A DNA stretch of 64,000 nucleotides from Rubellimicrobium sp. CFH 75288 (lineage in GTDB: Bacteria; Pseudomonadota; Alphaproteobacteria; Rhodobacterales; Rhodobacteraceae): positions 248,001-312,000 of the forward strand of contig NZ_WYDP01000001.1 of the NCBI RefSeq assembly GCF_009904055.1. Reading direction: 5' to 3'. The notes below the pieces were generated by a model. That model was given only the letters and a program-made list of their open reading frames with translations. It made no database searches and was not told the origin of the DNA. A program made the position numbers and the translations under genes. Within the stretch, counting starts at the first letter, position 1. Each line of letters starts with the position of its first letter. Positions 8,238-18,927 of the stretch are shown piece after piece.

Positions 8238-9173
8238 TCAGAAGTTGAAATTCAGCTTCAGTTGCCCCGTGAGCTGGCCCGCTCCCTGTCCGACGACCTC
8301 GGGCGAGAGCCAGGACAGGCCGTAGAAGAACGACGTGTCCGGCGCGACCTGCCAGTGGACCCCGGCCCGGGCGCGCCAGCGTTCCGGCTCCGCAAGGATG
8401 CCGCGCGACTCGGGCAGCCAGATCGACCCTCCGACCGAAGCCCAGTCCGCCCCGAAGGTCAGCGCCGCGCCCCGGCCGGGGCCCTCGATCCCGCGGTAGA
8501 GCTGGCCGGACGGAATGTCCCGCAGCCACAGAGAGCCGTCCACCGCGCCGCCGACGATCACATCGGCGCCCAGGCGCGCCAGATCCTCGACACCCGCCTG
8601 TGCCTCGGCGAAGGGCCGCAGGGTGACCGAGGAGGCGATGCGGACGGGCTGGGCATAGGCCACGGAGACATGGGGGTGGACCCCGTCCCCGATCTGGCTG
8701 CGCAGCACCGAGTCGTCGATGCGCGGCAGATCGAACCGCTCGTGCAGGTTGGCCATCAGGCGGCCGAGGCCCGTCTGGGGGCCGGTCGTCACCAGATCCG
8801 CCCCGGCTGCCACTTCGCCCGGGCCGAGGGACCAGTGCGAATGGAGCCCGAACGCGAAGGAGGCGGCATAGGGCCTGTCGTCGGCGCGCGGGCCCGAGAG
8901 GGAGCGGGGCGCGATGATCTCCGAGCGGAACCGCCATTCGAGGAGCGGCCCCTCTCCCCAGCCCGGCGGCGATCCGTCCCAGCCGTCGCCCCGCATCACG
9001 GAGACGGCATAGGAGCCGGTGCGCCAGCGGTCGCCGCCGTCGCCGAAGAAGTCGTTCGAGAAGAGCCGTCCGATCCCCAGCGTGGTGCGGTCCGCCCAGG
9101 TCTGGGCCGGGGCCGGGGCGGCAAGGGTGACGGTCGCCAGAAAGACGCAGAGCCAGAGCCACATGATGCGCAT
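8238..9173 (-). CDS. LpxR-like outer-membrane lipid A deacylase family protein (DUF2219)
   Basis: This predicted outer-membrane beta-barrel of 311 residues has an N-terminal signal peptide (hydrophobic 4-18, cleavage after APAQ) and a terminal Phe (KLNFNF), typical of Bam-assembled barrels. The segment NDFFGDGGDRWRTGSYAVSV near residues 39-58 matches the N-D...D-R-x-T-x-G pattern of LpxR, the enzyme that removes 3'-acyloxyacyl groups from lipid A. DDRPYAASFAFG and GLGRLMANLHERFDLP are further family blocks. Whether this member deacylates lipid A is inferred from family. It lies between the two Hint-domain genes on the same strand. Confidence 0.78.
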   Translation of the reverse strand: MRIMWLWLCVFLATVTLAAPAPAQTWADRTTLGIGRLFSNDFFGDGGDRWRTGSYAVSVMRGDGWDGSPPGWGEGPLLEWRFRSEIIAPRSLSGPRADDRPYAASFAFGLHSHWSLGPGEVAAGADLVTTGPQTGLGRLMANLHERFDLPRIDDSVLRSQIGDGVHPHVSVAYAQPVRIASSVTLRPFAEAQAGVEDLARLGADVIVGGAVDGSLWLRDIPSGQLYRGIEGPGRGAALTFGADWASVGGSIWLPESRGILAEPERWRARAGVHWQVAPDTSFFYGLSWLSPEVVGQGAGQLTGQLKLNFNF

Positions 9174-9285
9174 TGTTCCCCATGGGCCCCCGCCCGCCCC
9201 TGCTTAGACGCGAAGGTCCGCACCCACCAAGGGCGCCTCGCTCGGCAAGGGTCCGCCTATGGCGGCCGGGCCACAAGGCGCGCGG

Positions 9286-11727
9286 TCAGGCCACCAGAAG
9301 CCGCGCCTCGTGCGACCGGAGCGTGGGCCGGGCGCTGCCATAGCCGCGCAGCCCTTCGACCGTGGCGAGGGCCGGAAAGAGCCGGACGATCTCGTCCCGC
9401 ACGGCCTGTGCAGCCGGGCCGAGCGTGCGCTCGCCGGGCTGGAAGCTCTCCGACCACAGGCCGTCGGTCAGCACGATGTGGTGCCGCTCGAACAGGAGAT
9501 GGACATACTCGACCGGACCGGCGGGGCCTTCCGCGATGCCGGGACGGCCGAGGAGATGCGCCGCCCGTACCAGAACCTCGGACTCGCCGAACAGGAGGGC
9601 GGCGCGCGGCCCGCGGATCAGGACCCGGTGCTGGCGCGAGACGAGCAGATCGCGCGCGGGCACGCCCGGCCCCAGCGCCCCGGCGCGGATCAGCACGGGG
9701 CGCAGGCGCGGATCGGCCGTCATTCGCGCGGCGCCGATCGCAGCGCGTCCGGTCCAGGCCAGCTCCTGATAGCCGTCGTCGCGCGTCAGGACGCGGTCTC
9801 CCGCCCGCAGGGTCTCGACCGGCACCGGCCCGCGTTCGGTGACAACACGGGCGCCGGGCGTGAAGCAGGGCACGACCTGCTCGATGTTGGCGAAGGTCAA
9901 CGTCCCTGTCACGCGGCCCTCGGCATCGAGGAACTCGACGATGCCTATCTCGGGGTTGGCAGGATCGTGGCGCACCCGCAGGGGTCCCCGGCCGCGCAGG
10001 TCCAGCACGTCCCAGTCGCCGTCGTTCTCCGAGCCGTCCACGACCGCCCCGGCGCCGGCATAGATGATGTCGTTGCCCGCCCCGCCGATCAGCGTGTCGC
10101 GCCCGGTCCCCCCATGGAGGATGTCGTTGCCCGCGCCGCCCTCGAGCCGGTTGTCCCCCGCCTCGGCGTGCAGCACGTCGTCGCCCGCTCCGCCCCAGAG
10201 AGTATCGTTGCCCGTCCCGCCCCAGAGCGTGTCGTTGCCGTCCCCGCCGAAGGCCCGATCGTCTCCCGTTCCTCCGAAGACGGTATCGTTGCCGGCGCCG
10301 CCATAGAGCAGGTCGCTGCCCGCATCGCCGGCCAGCGTGTCGTTGCCGGCCTCGCCCCAGAGGGTGTCGTTGCCTCCGCCGCCGGACAGGCTGTCGTTGC
10401 CGTCCCCGCCGAAGGCCCGATCGTCTCCCGTTCCTCCGAAGACGGTATCGTTGCCGGCGCCGCCATAGAGCAGGTCGTCGCCCGCATCGCCGGAGAGCAG
10501 GTCGTCGCCGCCCCCGCCCAGGACCGTGTCGTTGTCGTCGCCGCCATACAGCGTGTCGGCTCCGCCGGCGCCGTCCAGATAGTCGTTCCCGGCCCCGCCC
10601 CAGAACACGTTGGTGTACACGTCCCCGACCAGGCCCTGATGGTCGAAGCCGATGATCGTGTCGGCAAAGGCGCTGCCGATGACCCCGTCAACGCCGCTGA
10701 ACGTGTCGCCCTGGGCATGGCCGCCCGAGGCATGGCCCGTGGCCAGGTTGACGTGAATCCCGGCATTGGACGCCGAATAGTCCACGATGTCGAGGCCGGC
10801 GCCACCGTCGATGCGATCGGCCCCCGCCCCCCCGACCAGGATGTCGTCCCCGTTGCCGCCGAACAGCGTGTCGTTGCCGTCCCCGCCCTCGATCAGGTCG
10901 TGGCCGTCCCCCCCGTAGAGGGTGTCGTTGCCCGTTCCGCCCCGCAGCGTGTCGTCGCCTCCGCCGCCGAACAGCGTGTCGTTGCCGGCGCCGCCTTCGA
11001 GGATGTTGATCCCGCCATCTCCCGTCAGGGTGTCGGCAAAGGCCGAGCCGCGCAGGTTCTCGATCGACACGAGGACATCGCCGGCCGCGTCCCCTCCCGA
11101 GGCGCTGCCCGAGCCGAGGTTGACGCTGACGCCGGCCCCCGAACTGCCGTAATCCACCCAGTCGCTGCCGGCCCCGCCGTCGAGACGGTCCGCCCCCGCG
11201 CCGCCGTCGAGCGTGTCGTCGCCATCCTCGCCGAAGAGCGTGTCGTTGCCCGCGCCGCCGATCAGGTGATCGGCTCCCGTGCCGCCGAAGAGCGTGTCGT
11301 TGCCCGCCCCGCCGTCGAGCGTGTCGTCTCCGCCATTGCCCCAGAGCGTGTTGGCGGCCGAGTCCCCCGTCAGGCGATCGCCATGGGCCGAGCCCCAGAT
11401 GTTGGTGATCTGGGTGAGCCGGTCCCCCTCGGCATCGCCGCCCGACCCCGTTCCCGTGGCGAGGTTCACCGTCACGCCGGCGGACGAGAACTCGTAGGCG
11501 GCGGTGTCGATGCCGCCGCCGCCGACCAGCGAGTCGGCCCCCGTGCCGCCTTCCAGGACGTCGTCGCCATCCCCGCCGAACAGGGTGTCGTCGCCCGATC
11601 CGCCGAGAAGCGTGTCCCTCCCTCGGCCGCCATAGAGCCGGTCGTTGCCGGCATTGCCGAAGATGGTGTCGTCGCCATTGGTGCCGACGAGCGAATCGTT
11701 GCCGCTGCCGCCGTAAAGGACTGCCAT
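9286..11727 (-). CDS. RTX (calcium-binding nonapeptide) protein with C-terminal Hint domain
   Basis: This 813-residue acidic protein is built from roughly 35 or more GGxGxDxLx nonapeptides (about residues 5-590), broken by spacers of the form [19 protein letters not shown] that recur four times. Arrays like this bind Ca2+ and fold outside the cell after type I secretion. The last 200 residues hold a Hint domain (about 618-760, [20 protein letters not shown] and [20 protein letters not shown]), suggesting self-cleavage or cross-linking after secretion. ATG 11727 begins the repeats almost directly ([15 protein letters not shown]). No enzymatic domain is visible and no type I exporter gene lies in the window. 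A stretch near residues 416-500 is a recent internal duplication. Confidence 0.88.
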   Translation of the reverse strand: MAVLYGGSGNDSLVGTNGDDTIFGNAGNDRLYGGRGRDTLLGGSGDDTLFGGDGDDVLEGGTGADSLVGGGGIDTAAYEFSSAGVTVNLATGTGSGGDAEGDRLTQITNIWGSAHGDRLTGDSAANTLWGNGGDDTLDGGAGNDTLFGGTGADHLIGGAGNDTLFGEDGDDTLDGGAGADRLDGGAGSDWVDYGSSGAGVSVNLGSGSASGGDAAGDVLVSIENLRGSAFADTLTGDGGINILEGGAGNDTLFGGGGDDTLRGGTGNDTLYGGDGHDLIEGGDGNDTLFGGNGDDILVGGAGADRIDGGAGLDIVDYSASNAGIHVNLATGHASGGHAQGDTFSGVDGVIGSAFADTIIGFDHQGLVGDVYTNVFWGGAGNDYLDGAGGADTLYGGDDNDTVLGGGGDDLLSGDAGDDLLYGGAGNDTVFGGTGDDRAFGGDGNDSLSGGGGNDTLWGEAGNDTLAGDAGSDLLYGGAGNDTVFGGTGDDRAFGGDGNDTLWGGTGNDTLWGGAGDDVLHAEAGDNRLEGGAGNDILHGGTGRDTLIGGAGNDIIYAGAGAVVDGSENDGDWDVLDLRGRGPLRVRHDPANPEIGIVEFLDAEGRVTGTLTFANIEQVVPCFTPGARVVTERGPVPVETLRAGDRVLTRDDGYQELAWTGRAAIGAARMTADPRLRPVLIRAGALGPGVPARDLLVSRQHRVLIRGPRAALLFGESEVLVRAAHLLGRPGIAEGPAGPVEYVHLLFERHHIVLTDGLWSESFQPGERTLGPAAQAVRDEIVRLFPALATVEGLRGYGSARPTLRSHEARLLVA
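10231..10476 (-). repeat. Recent 162-bp-offset duplication inside the RTX array
   Basis: About 84 bases at 10231-10314 recur nearly perfectly at 10393-10476. The offset of 162 bases equals 54 residues or six nonapeptides, so the frame and calcium-roll register are kept. The neighbouring repeats are far more diverged at the DNA level, which marks this copy as young. Confidence 0.75.
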
Positions 11728-11818
11728 TGCCTGTATTCCGCCCGGCTTGTGCCGGAATCCTGCCTCGGGCGGGATGTGACGCCGAATTGTGGCGGAGTTG
11801 CGGCGGCGCCTGCCGTCC

Positions 11819-13482
<1,664 letters not shown>

Positions 13483-13486
<4 letters not shown>

Positions 13487-15000
13487 GCGAGGTCTCCCGT
13501 ACTGGTCAGGCCGGCGGCCCGGATGAGCGATCCGTCCCGGATCAGGGCGGCGGCGGCCTCCAGGTCGGGCGCCACCGGGCGGTCCGGGCCCAGCGGCGGG
13601 ACGGCCTCGCGCAGGCGGGCCACGACCGCCTCCAGCCGGGCCGAGGTTCGCAGCGGCGCGCGGAACCCGATGCCCTGCGCGGCGCACAGCGCCTCCACGC
13701 CGAGGATCACCGACAGGTTGCGCACCATGCGCCCCAGCCGCACCGCCCCGTGCGCGGCCATGCTCACATGGTCCTCCTGGTTGGCCGAGGTCGGCGTGGA
13801 ATCGGTCGAGCAGGGATGCGCGAGGTGCTTGTTCTCGCTCATCAGCGCGGCGGTCGTCACCTCGGCGATCATGAAGCCCGAGTTCAGCCCCGGCTCCGGC
13901 GTCAGAAAGGGCGGCAGGTCGAAGCTCAGCGTCGGGTCCACCATCAGCGCGACGCGCCGCTGCGCGATCGCCCCGATCTCGGCCAGCGCCAGCGCGATCA
14001 GGTCGGCGGCAAAGGCCACGGGCTCGGCGTGGAAGTTGCCGCCCGAGACGATCCCCTCCTCGAGCACGAGGGGGTTGTCGGTGACCGCGTTGGCCTCGAT
14101 CTCCAGCGTGCGGCCGGCATGGGCCAGAAGGTCGAGCGCCGCGCCCGTCACCTGCGGCTGGCAGCGGATGCAATAGGGGTCCTGCACGCGCCGGTCGCCC
14201 TCGCGGTGGCTGTCGCGGATGGCCGATCCGGCGAGGAGCCCGCGCAGGATCGCGGCCACGCGGATCTGGCCCGGATGGCCGCGCAGCGCGTGGATCTCCT
14301 CCGCAAAGGGCGCGTCCGAGCCCATGATCGCATCCGTCGAGAGCGCCGCCGTCACGGCCGAGGCCAGCGCGAGCCGCTCGCCCTCCCACAGCGCGGCCAG
14401 CGCGCAGGCGGTCGAGAACTGGGTCCCGTTGATGAGCGCGAGCCCCTCCTTGGGCCCCAGCCGCACAGGCGAGAGGCCCGCGCGCCGCAGCGCCTCGGCC
14501 CCTGTCAGGCCGTCCAGCGTCTCGCCCTCGCCGATCATCACCGCCGTCATGTGCGCAAGCGGCGCGAGGTCGCCCGAGGCCCCGACCGACCCCTGCAGCG
14601 GCACGCGCGGGATCACGTCCCGCTCCAGCATCGCCTCGAGTAGCGCCACCGTCCCGGGCCTGACGCCCGAGGCGCCCCGGCCCAGCGACAGGAGCTTGAG
14701 CGCCATCATCAGCCGGACGGTGGCCCGGTCCATCGGCTCGCCCACGCCCGCGCAGTGGGAGAGGATCAGGTTGCGCTGAAGCGTCTCGGTGTCCTCGGCC
14801 GCGATCCGCACGGAGGCGAGCTTGCCGAAGCCGGTGTTGACCCCATAGACCGCCGCCGCGCCGCGCGCCGCCTCCTCGACCCGGCGGGCCGAGGTGGCGA
14901 TCAGGGGCGCCGCAGAGGGGTCGAGTCGGGCCGGCAGCCCCTCGCGCCAGAGCCGCTCGAGGTCGGGCAGCGCGGCTTCGCCCGGGCGCAGGATCAGCAC
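13483..15000 (-). CDS. hutH: Histidine ammonia-lyase
   Basis: This is the first step of histidine catabolism: non-oxidative deamination to trans-urocanate. The 505-residue protein carries the Ala-Ser-Gly triplet (in [15 protein letters not shown], about residues 139-141) that cyclises to the MIO electrophile, plus [15 protein letters not shown] near residue 50 and [13 protein letters not shown] assign a GTG start at 15000, overlapping the hutI stop by seven bases, because it gives family-normal length and a G-rich Shine-Dalgarno lies upstream. The 3' end overlaps hutU by four bases. Confidence 0.95.
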
Positions 15001-16205
15001 GGCACGCCCCCCACGATCCGCCCGTGCAGGAGGGGCTGGCCCATCCGGTAGGGCAGCTCGGCCGGCTCCTCGGCGTCCCAGATCGCAAGGTCGGCCCGCA
15101 GGCCCGGCGCCACCGCTCCGCGATCCGACAGGCCCAGCGCCCGCGCCGCGTGACAGGTCGCGCCCGCCAGCGCCTCCTCGGCCGACAGGCCCCAGAGCGT
15201 GCAGGCCATCGTCATGGCCAGCCGCAGCGAGGCCAGCGGCGAGGAGCCGGGGTTGCAGTCGGTCGCCACCGCCATCGGCACGCCGCGGGCGCGGAACGCC
15301 TCGACCGGCGGGGCCTTGGTCTCGCGCAGCGTGAAGGCCGCGCCGGGCAGGAGGACCGCCACCGTGCCCGCCCGCGCCATCGCCTCGGCATCCTCCTCGG
15401 TGGCATGTTCCAGATGGTCCGCAGACAGCGCCCCGTGCGCCGCCGCCAGCCGCGCCCCCCCGGTATGCGACAGCTGCTCGGCATGGAGCTTGACCGGCAG
15501 TCCCAGCGCCCGCGCCTCGGCGAACAGGCGGGCGATCTCGGCCGGGCCGAAGGCGATCCCTTCGCAGAAGCCGTCCACCGCGTCGGCCAGCCCCTCGGCA
15601 TGGGCCGCGCGCAGGGCGGGAACGGCGATCTCGGCGATGTAGTCCATGGGGCGATGAGCATGGGTGGGCGGCACGGCATGGGCGCCGAGAAAGGTCGTCC
15701 GCACCGTCACGGTCCGTTCCCTTTCCAGCCGCCGCGCCGCGCGCAGCATGCGCAGCTCCGTCTCGCGATCGAGCCCGTAGCCCGACTTCACCTCCACCGT
15801 CGCCACCCCGTCGGCCAGCAGCGCATCGAGCCGGCGCAGAGCAGAGGCCACAAGCGCGTCTTCGTCGGCGGCCCGGGTGGCGGCGACGGTGGACAGGATG
15901 CCGCCACCCCGCCGGGCGATGGCAGCGTAATCGTCGCCGCGCAGCCGCGCCTCCCACTCGGCCGCGCGATGGCCGCCGTGGACCAGATGCGTGTGACAGT
16001 CGATCAGGGCCGGTGTGACCAGTCGTCCGTGAACGGGCCGGCGCTCGAGGTGCGCGAAGGCCTCCGGCAGGTCTTCCTGCCGACCGCTCCAGCCGATCCT
16101 GCCGTCCGCCACCACCACCGCCGCATCGGGGAGAAGGGGCTCCGCCTCCGGTACCATGGCGGCCAGACGGCATCCGACGATGACGAACGACTGCTCCACG
16201 TCCAT
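14994..16205 (-). CDS. hutI: Imidazolonepropionase
   Basis: This metal-dependent amidohydrolase opens imidazolone propionate to N-formimidoyl-L-glutamate, the third hut step. The 403-residue protein has the amidohydrolase ligands in [24 protein letters not shown] and [15 protein letters not shown] 16205 is preferred over the in-frame ATG at 16220 because GAGG lies nine to twelve bases before it. It is the first gene of the minus-strand hut operon and its start lies just 24 bases from the putative HutC operator. Confidence 0.94.
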   Translation of the reverse strand: MDVEQSFVIVGCRLAAMVPEAEPLLPDAAVVVADGRIGWSGRQEDLPEAFAHLERRPVHGRLVTPALIDCHTHLVHGGHRAAEWEARLRGDDYAAIARRGGGILSTVAATRAADEDALVASALRRLDALLADGVATVEVKSGYGLDRETELRMLRAARRLERERTVTVRTTFLGAHAVPPTHAHRPMDYIAEIAVPALRAAHAEGLADAVDGFCEGIAFGPAEIARLFAEARALGLPVKLHAEQLSHTGGARLAAAHGALSADHLEHATEEDAEAMARAGTVAVLLPGAAFTLRETKAPPVEAFRARGVPMAVATDCNPGSSPLASLRLAMTMACTLWGLSAEEALAGATCHAARALGLSDRGAVAPGLRADLAIWDAEEPAELPYRMGQPLLHGRIVGGVPC

Positions 16206-16228
16206 CCGGGGTCCTCGCATTCTGCGTT

Positions 16229-16240
16229 ATGTCTATACAT
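16229..16240. promoter_or_regulatory. Putative HutC operator in the divergent hut promoter
   Basis: The sequence ATGTCTATACAT (extended TATGT-N4-ACATA at 16228-16241) is an inverted repeat with the GT...AC half-sites that GntR/HutC-family repressors bind. It lies midway between hutI (start 16205) and hutF (start 16258), where one site could repress both operons. A second half-match, TTGTCTATG, is at 16252-16260. HutC is encoded at 17649 in the same cluster. Confidence 0.65.
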
Positions 16241-16257
16241 ATCGAGCAGGGTTGTCT

Positions 16258-17649
16258 ATGCTGCCCTGCATGGATGCTTCGCCCTCCTTCACCCTTCGCG
16301 CCCGGACAGCCCTTCTGCCATCGGGATGGGCCAACGACGTCGTCCTGCAGGTGGAGCGGGGACGGATCGTGGACGTCCGGCCTGCAGACGACCGGGCAGA
16401 GAGGGGCCGCGCCGTCGGCATCCTCCTGCCTGCGCCTGCCAACCTGCACTCCCACAGCTTCCAGAGGGCCATGGCCGGCCTGTCCGAACGCCGCAGCCCC
16501 GGGGCCGTGGACAGCTTCTGGAGCTGGCGGGATCTCATGTTCCGCTTCCTCGACCGGCTGGGACCCGAGGAGGTGGAGGCGATCGCCGCGCTTGCCTTCA
16601 TGGAGATGCTGGAAGCGGGCTGGGCCTGCGTGGCCGAGTTCCACTATCTCCACCATGCTCCGGGCGGCACACCCTACGACGATCCGGCGGAGATGATGAG
16701 CCGGATCGCGGCCGCGGCCGAGAGGACGGGAATCGGGCTCACGCTGCTGCCGGTCCACTACCGGTTCGGAGGCCTCGACCGCCGCGGTCTCGGGCCGGGC
16801 CAGATCCGCTTCGGCACCGACTCCGAAGGCTTCGCACGGCTCGTCTCCGCCGCGCAGGCGGTGGTCCGCGACCTGCCCGAGGATTCCGTTCTGGGCGTCG
16901 CGCCGCACTCGCTCCGGGCCGTATCGGCGGAGGGGCTGAAGGACCTTCTGAGCCTGGGGATCGCGCCCGTCCACATGCACCTGGCCGAGACCGTGGGCGA
17001 GGTGGAGGAGGTGGTGGCGGCCACGGGCGCACGGCCGATCGGGTGGCTTCTCGAGCAGGCCCCGGTCGGACCGGACTGGTGCCTGGTCCACTGCACGCAA
17101 GCCCTGCCGGAGGAGACGCTTGCCCTGGCCGCAACGGGTGCCGTGATCGGGCTGTGTCCTCTCACGGAGGCCAATCTGGGCGATGGGATCTTCGACGCGG
17201 TCCGCCTTGCCGCCGCGGACGGACGGTTCGGCCTGGGATCGGATTCGTGCATCCGCATCTCGCTGGCCGAGGAGATGCGGATGCTGGAGACGTCCCAGCG
17301 CCTGCGGGACCGAAGCCGTGCCGCGCTGGCCACCGCCAGCCGGTCCACGGGCCGGCGCCTGTGGGAGGAGGCCGCGCGCGGCGGCGCGCAGGCGGCTGGC
17401 CGGCATTCGGGAGCACTTGCGCCGGGGCTCTGGGCCGACCTCGTGGTCCTGGACGACGAACACCCGGATCTGGCGGGTCTCGAGGGCGACACGATCCTGG
17501 ACAGCTTCGCCATGGCCGGGGGGTGCGGCATGGTCGCGGACCTGTGGTCGGCAGGCCGCCATGTCGTGACGGGCGGGCGCCATGTGCGGCGGGAGGCGAT
17601 CCTGCGGACCTATCGCGCGGTCGCGGGCAGAATGCGGGCAGCGCTCTGA
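16258..17649 (+). CDS. hutF: Formimidoylglutamate deiminase
   Basis: HutF deiminates N-formimidoyl-L-glutamate to N-formyl-L-glutamate and ammonia, defining the five-step variant of histidine degradation. The amidohydrolase signature is clear: [24 protein letters not shown] and [18 protein letters not shown]. Length is 463 residues from ATG 16258 (GCAGGG upstream) or 459 from ATG 16270; the protein aligns with family starts from about MDASPSF. It diverges from hutI across the operator and overlaps hutC by one base (TGATG). The final enzyme of this variant, N-formylglutamate deformylase (HutG), is not in the window. Confidence 0.93.
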   Translation: MLPCMDASPSFTLRARTALLPSGWANDVVLQVERGRIVDVRPADDRAERGRAVGILLPAPANLHSHSFQRAMAGLSERRSPGAVDSFWSWRDLMFRFLDRLGPEEVEAIAALAFMEMLEAGWACVAEFHYLHHAPGGTPYDDPAEMMSRIAAAAERTGIGLTLLPVHYRFGGLDRRGLGPGQIRFGTDSEGFARLVSAAQAVVRDLPEDSVLGVAPHSLRAVSAEGLKDLLSLGIAPVHMHLAETVGEVEEVVAATGARPIGWLLEQAPVGPDWCLVHCTQALPEETLALAATGAVIGLCPLTEANLGDGIFDAVRLAAADGRFGLGSDSCIRISLAEEMRMLETSQRLRDRSRAALATASRSTGRRLWEEAARGGAQAAGRHSGALAPGLWADLVVLDDEHPDLAGLEGDTILDSFAMAGGCGMVADLWSAGRHVVTGGRHVRREAILRTYRAVAGRMRAAL

Positions 17650-18353
17650 TGAGGGAGGCGCTCCGCTCTCTGGGCTGGCGGGACGTGGCCGAGATCGCGC
17701 GCGCGCGCATCCTCGCGCGCGACTGGGCGGCCGGCGGGGCGATCCCGACCGAGGCGGCTCTCGCGCGCGAGTTCGGCGTGTCGCGGGCGACAGTCAACCG
17801 GGCGCTGCGCGCGCTGGCCGAGGAAGGGTTGATCGACCGGCGCCGGCGCGCCGGCAGCCGCGTGACCGCCCGTCCGACGCGCCGCGCGACCTTTGCCCTG
17901 CCGCTCGTGCGGGACGAGGTATCGGCCTCCGGCGCGGTCTATGGCTACCGACTGCTCGACCGCGAGCTGTGCCCTCCGCCGGCCGAGGTAGCCTTGCGGC
18001 TGGGGCTCAGGGCTGTGCCGCTCGTGCTGCGGCTGGAGGCGCTGCACCTGGCCGACGGACGACCCTGGGCGCACGAGGACCGCTGGATCAACCCCGCCGC
18101 CGCGCCGGGAGTGGAGGATGTGGACTTCGCCGCCGTCAGCGCCAACGAATGGCTGGTGACCCATGTTCCCTTCACCACCGCCGAGGTGACCCTGTCGGCC
18201 GAGGCCGCGGAGGGCCGGACGGCCGATGCGCTGGGCTGCGAACCGGGCGCCGCCATCCTTGTCCTCGACCGCGTCACGCGGCTCGGCGCGACGGGGGTGA
18301 CGGCCGTGCGTCTCGGCCATGCGCCCGGCTATCGGCTCGTCAGCCGGCCGTGA
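17649..18353 (+). CDS. hutC: Histidine-utilization repressor, GntR family
   Basis: This 234-residue regulator has an N-terminal GntR winged helix (about residues 30-70: [20 protein letters not shown] and [20 protein letters not shown]) and a C-terminal UTRA ligand domain (about 90-230), the HutC subfamily layout. HutC proteins repress hut genes and are released by urocanate. It follows hutF with a one-base stop/start overlap, so it is autoregulated if the 16229-16240 site is its operator. The pqiC gene converges on it with a three-base gap. Confidence 0.92.
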   Translation: MREALRSLGWRDVAEIARARILARDWAAGGAIPTEAALAREFGVSRATVNRALRALAEEGLIDRRRRAGSRVTARPTRRATFALPLVRDEVSASGAVYGYRLLDRELCPPPAEVALRLGLRAVPLVLRLEALHLADGRPWAHEDRWINPAAAPGVEDVDFAAVSANEWLVTHVPFTTAEVTLSAEAAEGRTADALGCEPGAAILVLDRVTRLGATGVTAVRLGHAPGYRLVSRP

Positions 18354-18356
18354 CGG

Positions 18357-18926
18357 TCAGCGCAGGCCCGTCGCCGCGATCTCGCGCGCCAGAAGCACGG
18401 TAGCCTGCGCCCGCGCTGCGGCGATGGCATTGACGCCACCCTCGGGGGGAAGCGGCACCGCCACGCGGAACGCGCGCGAGCGGTCCCGACCGGACCCGTC
18501 GCGGGCCGCGACAAAGGTCTGGCCGCGCAGGACGTACTCGCCCCGGACCAGATCGGCCACCGCCTCGGCCAGGCGCACGTCCACCTGCGCTTCGGGCGGG
18601 GTGTCGAAGGGCCAGCGGGCGGGGGCCACCGTGGCGCCGGTCAGTTCGGCCAGCGCCTGGGTCAGGTCCAGGGTGAAGGCGCGCGATGGCCGGTCGGCCC
18701 AGCGCGTTCCGGCCAAGGGTGCGATGGCGCCGCCTTCGCCCTGCACGAAGACGGCATCCTCGTTGGCGTATTCGGGCAGCGAGACCTCGAGCACCTCGAC
18801 CGAGGCGAAGGCCGAGGGGATGCGCTCGCCCGCCGCCAGAACGGGGACCGCGGTGCGGAGCGGCGGTGTGCCGCAGCCGGCGAGAAGGAGGCCCAGGGCG
18901 GCCGCGAGACCAAGGCGGAGCGTCAT
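18357..18926 (-). CDS. pqiC: PqiC-type ABC-transport auxiliary lipoprotein
   Basis: This 189-residue outer-membrane lipoprotein of the PqiC/DUF330 family is predicted. A lipobox, LLAGC, places the lipidated Cys at about residue 18. Family segments are VEVLEVSLPEYANEDAVFVQ and WPFDTPPEAQVDVRL. In E. coli PqiC sits at the outer membrane as the receiving end of the PqiB tunnel. ATG 18926 lies two bases upstream of the pqiB stop region on the same strand, so it is co-transcribed as the last gene of the operon. Confidence 0.85.
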   Translation of the reverse strand: MTLRLGLAAALGLLLAGCGTPPLRTAVPVLAAGERIPSAFASVEVLEVSLPEYANEDAVFVQGEGGAIAPLAGTRWADRPSRAFTLDLTQALAELTGATVAPARWPFDTPPEAQVDVRLAEAVADLVRGEYVLRGQTFVAARDGSGRDRSRAFRVAVPLPPEGGVNAIAAARAQATVLLAREIAATGLR

Positions 18927-18927
18927 G

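Noticed and set aside
10064-11700. Periodic repeats that could suggest a CRISPR array or minisatellite
   Set aside because: The period is nine codons, units vary, and they translate to calcium-binding nonapeptides. There are no spacers of constant length and no cas genes.
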